A stretch of 64,000 bases of DNA from assembly GCF_035581345.1 (NCBI RefSeq), contig NZ_CP141608.1, forward strand, positions 3,068,501 to 3,132,500, given 5' to 3'. Position numbers and translations under genes: made by a program. Below are positions 57,481 to 64,000 of this stretch, piece by piece. The notes below the pieces were generated by a model. The model saw nothing but the letters and a program-made list of their open reading frames with translations. It had not been told where the DNA came from and ran no database searches. Position 1 is the stretch's first letter; each line of letters starts with the position of its first letter. The DNA comes from Pseudomonas sp. JQ170C. Lineage in GTDB: Bacteria; Pseudomonadota; Gammaproteobacteria; Pseudomonadales; Pseudomonadaceae.

Positions 57481-58608
57481 TCAGGCAATCGCCCCCGCCG
57501 CGCGCAGCTCGCCGATACGCGTATCGTCCAGCCCCAGTTCGCGAAGGATGTCGAGGGTGTGTTCGCCGTTTTTTACCCTGCGCCCTGCCGTGGCCGGGGT
57601 GCGGCTCAGCCGGGGCGCCGGTGCAGGGTGGGTAACGCCGTCGGTCTGCATGAACGTGCCGCGCGCCTGGTGGTGCGGGTGCTCGGTGGCTTCGTTGAAA
57701 TCCAGCACCGGGGCGAAACAGACGTCGGTACCGTCCAGCAGCTCGCACCACTGATCCCGTGTGCGGGTGCGGAACATCGTCTCGAGCTTGCTGCGCAGGG
57801 CCGGCCATTGCTGGCGATCCCACTGGCGCTCGAACGCCGGGTCATCGATCTGGCACAGCTCCATCAGCAGCCGGTAGAACTGCGGCTCGATGGAGCCGAT
57901 CGACACAAACCCGCCATCGGCGCAGACGTAGCAGCCATAGAAAGGCGCGCCGCCATCGAAGATGTTTTCTCCGCGGCCGCGCCACTCGCCACGCTGCTTG
58001 AACTCGTAATACATGGTGCTGAGCAACGCGGCGCCATCGGAAATGGCGGCGTCCACCACCTGCCCCTTGCCGGACTTCTGTGCTTCGAGCAACGCGCTGA
58101 CGATACCGAAGGCGAGGAACATCGCGCCGCCGCCCATGTCACCCGCCAGGTGCAGCGGCGGGGTCGGTTCGCGGTCGGCATGACCCATGGCGTGCAGCGC
58201 ACCGGTGATGGCGAGGTAGTTCAGGTCGTGGCCGGCAGCGCTGGCCAGCGGACCGCTCTGCCCCCACCCGGTCATGCGCCCGTACACCAGGCGCGGGTTG
58301 CGTTGCAGGCAGTGCTCCGGCCCCAGCCCCAGGCGTTCCATCACCCCCGGTCGAAAGCCCTCGACCAGCACATCGGCGCCCTCGATCAGCTGCAGCAGCA
58401 CTTCGGTCGAGCCCGGCTTGCGCGGATCGATCGCCAGGCTGCGCCGCCCCCGACTGATCACGCTGTCATCGCCATTGAGGAAGCCCGATACCAGACGGTC
58501 GATCCGAATCACCTCGGCGCCCATATCGGCCAGTAACATGGTGGCGAACGGCGCGGGCCCGATCGCGTTCATCTCGACTACCTTCACACCTGCCAGTGGT
58601 CCTGCCAT
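57481..58608 (-). CDS. Alpha-methylacyl-CoA racemase (AMACR), operon B
   Basis: A 375-residue CaiB/BaiF-family protein with strong AMACR character. His127 lies in AAGHDLNYLAITGALHAMG and Asp157 in LAGDMGGGAMFLAFG. These correspond to the His126/Asp156 pair of the mycobacterial racemase MCR. VSIGSIEPQFY supplies the third conserved region. AMACR epimerises the 2-methyl centre of acyl-CoAs so that a stereospecific dehydrogenase can act, as needed for branched fatty acids and sterol side chains. The ATG at 58608 is chosen over a GTG one codon earlier; GAGAG lies upstream. It is the first gene of operon B, directly after the bipartite promoter at 58677-58717. Confidence 0.88.
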   Translation of the reverse strand: MAGPLAGVKVVEMNAIGPAPFATMLLADMGAEVIRIDRLVSGFLNGDDSVISRGRRSLAIDPRKPGSTEVLLQLIEGADVLVEGFRPGVMERLGLGPEHCLQRNPRLVYGRMTGWGQSGPLASAAGHDLNYLAITGALHAMGHADREPTPPLHLAGDMGGGAMFLAFGIVSALLEAQKSGKGQVVDAAISDGAALLSTMYYEFKQRGEWRGRGENIFDGGAPFYGCYVCADGGFVSIGSIEPQFYRLLMELCQIDDPAFERQWDRQQWPALRSKLETMFRTRTRDQWCELLDGTDVCFAPVLDFNEATEHPHHQARGTFMQTDGVTHPAPAPRLSRTPATAGRRVKNGEHTLDILRELGLDDTRIGELRAAGAIA

Positions 58609-58676
58609 CACTTGTCTCTCTCATTGTTGGATGCATGGCTGCCTGCACGCCCAATCGGCGAGCGGCGCGCATCAGG

Positions 58677-58717
58677 CTAGCCAGCCCCGCAGGCGAGACA
58701 ATCGCTCGAACGAGTGA
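58677..58717 (-). promoter_or_regulatory. Bipartite activator-type promoter of operon B
   Basis: On the minus strand TCACTCGTTCGAG (58717-58705) is followed after 20 bases by CTGGCTAGCCT, with TTGTCT as a possible -35 and TAGCCT as a -10. The flanks also agree with the copy at 51324-51365 (about 18 of 21 bases around the palindrome). It lies about 70-110 bp before the racemase start and divergent from the LAL regulator at 58867. Confidence 0.55.
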
Positions 58718-58866
58718 AGTTCCGCCCGCCCCTGCAGGCCGCTGGCGCAAGGCAGCCTTGCCACGGGAGTTGGACATGGCAATATGCGACGGATAAGAAC
58801 GACGAAAAGCCGGTTGCAGGCGCGCTTCATTCACGCAAGCACGCGACTGGCCCGCTGGAGAAATAC

Positions 58867-61608
58867 ATGCCTGACCGCCCGTCCCTGTTGGCGCGCCTGA
58901 CCCTCGTACCGCCCCTGAGCGACGCGCTGGATGAACGACTTCCTGCACCTGGCACACCCGATGCCAAGCCGCTTGCTGCGCCAATCCTTGCGGAGAAATT
59001 TCGCGTACCCGCCACCGCGCCCAGTCATCTGCCCCGTGTAGAACTGCTGGATCGAATGGATAGCCCGCAGACCGCCCGACTGATTCTCGTCGAGGCCGCG
59101 GCGGGCTTCGGTAAAACCACGCTGTTGCGCCAGTATCGAGAACGTTGCCTGGCCCGCGGGCGCCAGGTGCTGTGGTTGACCCTGGATGCCGCCGACAATG
59201 AGCTGCGGCGCCTGGCCGCCCACCTGCATGTCGCATTGCAGAGCCTCGGCGCACCGGCCAGCAACGAGCGACCGAACGACTTCAGCCCCCAGGCGCTGCT
59301 GGAGAATCTCGGCGCGCTGGAGCAGCCCTTTGCGATTTTTCTCGACGACTTTGAAACCCTGGAATCGGCCCCGGCACTGGGTTTTTTCCGGCAATTGCTG
59401 GCGGCCCTGCCGCCGTGCGGGTTGCTGGTCATCGCTTCAAGAACCACACCAGATATCGCCCTGGGCCGTTTGCGCGCCCACGGGCAAATGCGCGACATCA
59501 CCACCGACGCCCTGCGCATGAGCCTGGTCGAGACCACCACCTTCATCCGAGAAAAGTGCGGCCTGGCGCTTGAGGACGTCGACATTGCCACGCTGCAACA
59601 ACGCACCGAAGGCTGGATCACCGCGCTTTACCTGAGCACGTTGTCATTGCGAGGGCGCACGTCCGCGGCCGACTTCGTGACCTCGCTGCGCGGCGTCAAC
59701 CTGGAGCTGACGGACTACCTGGCCGAGGACATCCTCGGGCGCCAGACCGATGAATGTCGCCAGTTCCTGCTGCACAGCAGCGTCCTTGGGCGCTTCAGTG
59801 CCGCGCTGTGCGATGCGGTGACCGCGCGCAGCGACAGCCAGGCAATGATCGACGCGCTGCAACGCGCCAACCTGTTCATCCAGACGGTGGACGAACAGCA
59901 TCGCTGGTTCCGCTATCACCCCCTGTTCACCGAGTTCCTGCACCGTGCACTTGAGCGCCAGCAGCCAGGCAAGGCCGCACAACTGCACGCGATGGCCGCC
60001 CGGTGGTACCTCGCGCAGCAGCAGCCGGAGGCGGCGATCGAGCATTACCTGCTGGCCGGGGATACCGACAGCGCGAGCGAACAGATCGACCGGCACCTGG
60101 ACCTGTTGATCGATGCCGGTCGGCTGCGGCTGCTGTTGCGTTGGTTTGCACAGATTCCCGAACCGCGGCTGGACCGATTTCCGCGGCTGGCCCTGGCCCA
60201 TGCCTGGACGCTGGTGCTCGATCGCCGCTATCAGGACGCCATGGCCCGGATCGAACGCCATCGCGCCAACCCGCAAACCGACACGATTCGCTGCCTGCTA
60301 CAGGTGTTCACCGACCAGATCGATGCCGCCTATGCAACGGGCCTGGTGCAGATAGAACGCACACCGCCAGGCGACGTCCTGCAGCACGGCATGATCGCCA
60401 CGACGCTGGCCTATTGCATGGTCGCCACCGGCCGCTATGAACAGGCCCGAGCGTTGTTGACGCGAATGGTCCACCCGGTTGGGCAGAACCGCTCGAGCAT
60501 TGTCGACAGCATTGTCGTCTGCGTGGAATGCATCTTCGACTTGATCCAGGGACGCCTGGCAAGCGCCATCGCCCGCCTGCACGCCGCCAGCGAGGATCAG
60601 GCACAAAGGCCCGAAGGCAAGTGGGCCGGTGGCCGGCCTTCGCTGAATATCCTGCGTGCGCTGACGCGGTATGAAGTCGATGAGCTCGGCGACGCCCGGC
60701 AGTTGCTCAGTGATATCCCTGTCTATGCCCTCGACAGCGGCGGCCCGGACTCGATGATCGTCCGGCATGTCTTGCTCGCGCGCATCGCCTACCATCACGG
60801 CGAGCGTGCTGTCTGGGTGCAGCAACTGGCCGAACTGGAACAACTGGGGCGGCGCAGTGGGTCGCTGCGGATGCATTGTGCTGCGTGGCTGGAGCGCGCC
60901 CATGTGGCGATGCTTGAAAACCAACTGAGTGTCGCTGCCGTGGCCCTGCACAACGCCGATCTGGCCGGTGATTGGGACCGTCCGGACCTTTTGCTGTACA
61001 GCTGCGATACCGATACCCCGTTCATCGCTCGCCAGCGGCTGCGCATTTTCCAGGGTGAACACGACAGCGCTGCCACGGCCCTGCAAGCGGCCATCCGCGA
61101 GGCCCTGGAACGTCAGCACCACCGCCGGGCCCTGAAGCTGCGCGTGCTCTACGCCCTGGCACTGGAGGGCCTGGGCCGACACAAGGAGGCACTGGACAGC
61201 CTCACCCAAGCCCTTCAGCTGGCCAGCGACGAAGGTTTTATCCGTACCTTTCTCGATGAGGGCCCGACCCTGGCAAAACTGCTCCAGCGCTGGGCGGTGT
61301 CGTACAAGGCCCAATGCAAGAGCCTGGGCGTCGCGCCGGAGTTCCTCACGCACCTGCTGCAGTGCAGCGCCACCCAGCGTTCACAACCCCAGGCCAGTAC
61401 CCAGGAGGCGGACGCTCAGCTGACCACGCGCGAGCTCCATGTCATTCGGTTGCTGGCCGCCGGCAACCGTAACCGGGCCATCGCCGAACAGATGCACTTG
61501 TCCGAGCACACGGTCAAAACCCACCTGCGCAACATCAGCGCGAAACTGGGCGCCCAGAGCCGCACGGAAGTCATCGCCATTGCCCGTGCCAAGGGGCTGC
61601 TTGATTGA
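58867..61608 (+). CDS. MalT-like (LAL) LuxR-family regulator
   Basis: A 913-residue regulator. I start it at the ATG at 58867 (GGAG six bases upstream) rather than the longer frame, whose first 51 codons cross the promoter region. A proline-rich N-terminal segment of about 70 residues precedes the ATPase domain. Walker A is AAAGFGKTTLLRQY and Walker B is in FAIFLDDFETL. The C-terminal LuxR domain has LTTRELHVIRLLAAGNRNRA and the standard SEHTVKTHLRNIS recognition helix, unlike the two QTVKWN regulators. It is divergent from operon B and shares its 258-bp upstream region, so it may control that operon, its neighbour or both. The effector is unknown. Confidence 0.9.
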   Translation: MPDRPSLLARLTLVPPLSDALDERLPAPGTPDAKPLAAPILAEKFRVPATAPSHLPRVELLDRMDSPQTARLILVEAAAGFGKTTLLRQYRERCLARGRQVLWLTLDAADNELRRLAAHLHVALQSLGAPASNERPNDFSPQALLENLGALEQPFAIFLDDFETLESAPALGFFRQLLAALPPCGLLVIASRTTPDIALGRLRAHGQMRDITTDALRMSLVETTTFIREKCGLALEDVDIATLQQRTEGWITALYLSTLSLRGRTSAADFVTSLRGVNLELTDYLAEDILGRQTDECRQFLLHSSVLGRFSAALCDAVTARSDSQAMIDALQRANLFIQTVDEQHRWFRYHPLFTEFLHRALERQQPGKAAQLHAMAARWYLAQQQPEAAIEHYLLAGDTDSASEQIDRHLDLLIDAGRLRLLLRWFAQIPEPRLDRFPRLALAHAWTLVLDRRYQDAMARIERHRANPQTDTIRCLLQVFTDQIDAAYATGLVQIERTPPGDVLQHGMIATTLAYCMVATGRYEQARALLTRMVHPVGQNRSSIVDSIVVCVECIFDLIQGRLASAIARLHAASEDQAQRPEGKWAGGRPSLNILRALTRYEVDELGDARQLLSDIPVYALDSGGPDSMIVRHVLLARIAYHHGERAVWVQQLAELEQLGRRSGSLRMHCAAWLERAHVAMLENQLSVAAVALHNADLAGDWDRPDLLLYSCDTDTPFIARQRLRIFQGEHDSAATALQAAIREALERQHHRRALKLRVLYALALEGLGRHKEALDSLTQALQLASDEGFIRTFLDEGPTLAKLLQRWAVSYKAQCKSLGVAPEFLTHLLQCSATQRSQPQASTQEADAQLTTRELHVIRLLAAGNRNRAIAEQMHLSEHTVKTHLRNISAKLGAQSRTEVIAIARAKGLLD

Positions 61609-61614
61609 GGTAGG

Positions 61615-64000
61615 TCAGGCCAGCACCCCCATCGCCTTGGCCAGCATCACCGCTTGCGTACGCCGTTTGACACCCAGCTTGTGGTTGATATGCACGGTGT
61701 GGGCCTTGACCGTATTGAGCGAGATGAACAGCTGATCGCTGATTTCCTGATTGGACAGACCCTGGGCGACCAGCTCCAGCACCGCGACCTCCCGGGGTGT
61801 CAGTTCCAGCCCGGGCCGCGGGGCCGCCGCAGGACCCGGCGGCGGGCTGGCCACCAGGCTCATGGGCGCAAGCGCTACCTGCACCTGAAGGGATGGCAAG
61901 CAGGATTGTGCACCGGTTCGCGCCAACGCCACGTGCACCTCATGGATCAAGCTGCCGAACCCCCTGCGTTCACAGTCCGCCAGCAACGCCACCAACCGCT
62001 CCCGCGCCGCCTCACTCTGGCCGGTGCCCTGTTCGCCCAGGGCCACCATCAGCTCGATGCGCTGGCGCAACGAAGGCGCATGCAGCGGTGGCAGTTGCAC
62101 GCCCTCGCCCTGAACGTAGGCCCGGGCCGTCAGCGCCATCGGCAACATCCGCGCCCAGGCCCCTTGCCGCGCCAGCAAGCGCAGATGTTGATAGGCGATG
62201 ATCGCCTGATAACAGCTTTCCTTGACCTTCGCGCACTGCATGGCGCGTGTCGCCTTGCTCAGGCAGGTCTGTGCCTGTTCAACGTCGCCACGACAGGCGT
62301 GCACTTCGGACAAGCCGATCAGCGCATGCAGGGTGTAGGGGTCGCCACTTTCCGTGCCGAACGCCAGCGCCCGCTCCAACGCGTGTTCACTGGCATCGAG
62401 ATCGCCGCCCAGCAGGTGCAACTCGCCCTGCAACAGGTGCAAACGCCCCAGTAACAGGCTGTGCCGACCACTCAGCCGGGCGACCAGGCCCAAGCACTCC
62501 TGCACCAGAACCTCGGCCTCGAGCAACGCGCCGCCCAGTATCAGCTGACGAATGCGATCGGCATTGATCAGCACCTCGCTGGCCAGGCAACCCTGGTTGC
62601 GCGCCAGGGCCAGGCAGGCCTGGAGCAATCGTTCGGCCTGCTCGCGCTCGCCGGCGGCCATCGAAACCCGCGCCAGGGTGGAATAGCACAGGAACGAGGA
62701 CTGCCAGTCACGCAGCTCCAGGTGCTGCAAGGCCGACTCGCAATGCTCGAACGCGCCGTCGGCGTTACCCAGCAGCCCCTGCAACGTACCCTCCAGTGCC
62801 TGCCAGTTGGCCAGAATCCTCACGTTGACCGCCGCCTTGGGCTGCGGGGAAATCCGGGTCAGGCGCGCGATACAGGCTTGCGCCTCGTCCAGGCGCCAAC
62901 TGCTCAGCAACGCCCTGGCATTCATGTAGATCAGGTTTGGCGTGCACTCCAGCAGGCGCAAGGGCAAGCGCGCACGCCAATCGAGCCAGGTGAACAGGTT
63001 GCGTTCGATCAGCAGCCAGTCCAGCGTCAGGCGTTCCATGTAGCAGGCCGCCACATCCACGTAACCGATGGACAGCGCCAGCTCCACGGCCTCGTCGACA
63101 AACCCGTCATTGCAGAGCAGGCGACAAGCGCTCAAGCGCACCTGACTGACGCCCGCGGCATTCAGCTCGCCTTGCAGCGCCTGTGCCACGGCAGGAAACA
63201 GGCAATACCACTGTGCCTCGCTGTCCAGCGGCGCGAAAAACGATTGCGATTGCAGCAACCGGCGAAAGACACTCCCGGCCTCCATGTCGGGCCAGAGCTG
63301 ATCGCAGAGCGTGGTGGACACCCGAGGCAAATGCGCTATTCCCAGCAACAGCCTGCGTTCATCCGCGTCGACACGCGCCAGGAGTTCGCCGCCCAGGTAA
63401 TCGCGCATCCACAACGCCCCTGCCCGGTCCTGGCGGCCGTTGCCGTTGAGCAACAGGAACGTACCGGCGCACCAGCCGTGGGTCTGGTGCCACAGTGTGT
63501 CGCGCGTCGCAGCCTCGACGCTGGGGTCCAGCAAATCGACAAGCGTCTCGAACTCTTCGCGATCGAAGGCCAGTTGCCCGGCACCGAACTCAAGCAGTTC
63601 ACCCTCCAGCAGCAAGCGCGCCAGCTTCCAGTTCGGCCGTTGCCGGCAACTGACCCAGAGCCGGGCTTGCCCGTGCGAGCGCAGCAGCTGGTCGATCCAG
63701 GCATCGAGCTCCGGGCAGGCGTGGGCCGGGTAATCGTCCAGCACCAGCCAGCAGGCTTCTTCGCTGTGCTCCAGCCATATCAGCAGGGTCTGGGGATCGC
63801 GAGCGTCCGCTGCCTCGACATTGAGGCTCGTTGCAAGCCGCTGGCAAAATTGCGCCAGCGTCAGTGATTGGCCTTTGAAGTCAAGCCACGCCCAGCGTTC
63901 AGGGTTGCACTGGCGCAGGCACTCATTGAGCAAGGCCGACTTTCCGTAACCCGCCGGAGCACACAGCAGGCGCAGGCGCTGCGCACTCTCAAGCAGCGCG
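61615..64000 (-). CDS. MalT-like (LAL) LuxR-family regulator, 5' end beyond the window
   Basis: The frame stays open to the right edge. The first visible residues (ALLESAQRLRLLCAPAGYGK) contain Walker A (APAGYGKS), so only the short N-terminus is missing. I therefore reject an internal start at 63933, which would cut off the Walker A motif. Walker B is CWLVLDDYPAH. A helical-repeat region follows, then a Pro/Ala linker and the LuxR domain (LTPREVAVLELVAQGLSNQE, SLNTVKAHTVHINHKLGVKR). It converges with the regulator at 58867 with only 6 bp between stops. Target genes probably lie to the right of the window. At least 795 residues are encoded here. Confidence 0.9.
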   Translation of the reverse strand, partial: ALLESAQRLRLLCAPAGYGKSALLNECLRQCNPERWAWLDFKGQSLTLAQFCQRLATSLNVEAADARDPQTLLIWLEHSEEACWLVLDDYPAHACPELDAWIDQLLRSHGQARLWVSCRQRPNWKLARLLLEGELLEFGAGQLAFDREEFETLVDLLDPSVEAATRDTLWHQTHGWCAGTFLLLNGNGRQDRAGALWMRDYLGGELLARVDADERRLLLGIAHLPRVSTTLCDQLWPDMEAGSVFRRLLQSQSFFAPLDSEAQWYCLFPAVAQALQGELNAAGVSQVRLSACRLLCNDGFVDEAVELALSIGYVDVAACYMERLTLDWLLIERNLFTWLDWRARLPLRLLECTPNLIYMNARALLSSWRLDEAQACIARLTRISPQPKAAVNVRILANWQALEGTLQGLLGNADGAFEHCESALQHLELRDWQSSFLCYSTLARVSMAAGEREQAERLLQACLALARNQGCLASEVLINADRIRQLILGGALLEAEVLVQECLGLVARLSGRHSLLLGRLHLLQGELHLLGGDLDASEHALERALAFGTESGDPYTLHALIGLSEVHACRGDVEQAQTCLSKATRAMQCAKVKESCYQAIIAYQHLRLLARQGAWARMLPMALTARAYVQGEGVQLPPLHAPSLRQRIELMVALGEQGTGQSEAARERLVALLADCERRGFGSLIHEVHVALARTGAQSCLPSLQVQVALAPMSLVASPPPGPAAAPRPGLELTPREVAVLELVAQGLSNQEISDQLFISLNTVKAHTVHINHKLGVKRRTQAVMLAKAMGVLA

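Noticed and set aside
61615-63933. Treating the last regulator as a complete 772-residue protein starting at 63933.
   Set aside because: The start would be TTG and would remove the Walker A motif (APAGYGKS), which is encoded just upstream in the same frame up to the window edge.

Overview
The window is about 64 kb of GC-rich chromosomal DNA that looks like a Pseudomonas. The evidence is the codon use, a 24-base REP repeat of the Pseudomonas type, and protein families typical of that genus. No tRNA, rRNA, CRISPR array, phage gene or insertion sequence was recognised. Almost all of the window is a catabolic and envelope-transport region for a hydrophobic, carboxylated, probably branched or sterol-like substrate. 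The substrate itself is inferred, not shown.

Layout. 1-1.9 kb: a truncated NCS2 nucleobase-type permease divergent from a LacI-family repressor, with two palindromic operators between them. 1.9-10.2 kb (minus strand): an envelope operon DUF1302 - DUF1329 - Ycf48-like - RND/MMPL exporter, then a terminator, then a secreted DUF1254 protein. 10.5 kb: an AraC-family regulator. 11.5-16.0 kb (minus): a cupin - epimerase - Zn-alcohol dehydrogenase operon and a periplasmic sulfatase. The DUF1302, cupin and sulfatase promoters share the same 19-base element in direct repeat with an exact 21-bp period, so a regulon of the neighbouring AraC protein is likely. 16.3-17.2 kb: a 0.9-kb imperfect inverted repeat with a nested REP pair and no credible gene. 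17.3-23 kb: a second DUF1254 gene, a crotonase and a second DUF1329/DUF1302 pair. 23-32 kb (minus): a beta-oxidation block with two near-twin SDRs, a crotonase, two adjacent acyl-CoA dehydrogenases, an AMACR-like protein, and an APH-type kinase plus acyl-CoA dehydrogenase resembling ACAD10/11 or LvaA/LvaC.

32.4-58.6 kb holds two paralogous operons in mirror-image orientation. Operon A (plus) is SCPx-type thiolase, MaoC-N, MaoC-C, SDR, LCAD-like acyl-CoA dehydrogenase, DUF2889, acyl-CoA synthetase, then two DUF1254 genes. Operon B (minus) is AMACR, thiolase, MaoC-N, MaoC-C, SDR, acyl-CoA dehydrogenase, acyl-CoA synthetase. Each ends beside its own MalT-like (LAL) LuxR regulator. Between the two regulators lies a minus-strand group: an HSL-family hydrolase, a small basic phasin-like protein, a class III-like PHA synthase and an SDR. 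The enzyme set (racemase, dehydrogenase, hydratase 2, 3-hydroxyacyl-CoA dehydrogenase, SCPx thiolase) parallels the animal peroxisomal pathway for 2-methyl-branched and bile-acid-intermediate acyl-CoAs.

58.9-64 kb holds two further LAL regulators facing each other; the last is cut by the window edge. A working model is: outer-membrane passage by DUF1302 barrels, periplasmic handling by DUF1329, DUF1254 and sulfatase proteins, exchange by the RND protein, CoA activation, then two parallel branched-chain beta-oxidation modules. Each module would be switched by its own regulator.
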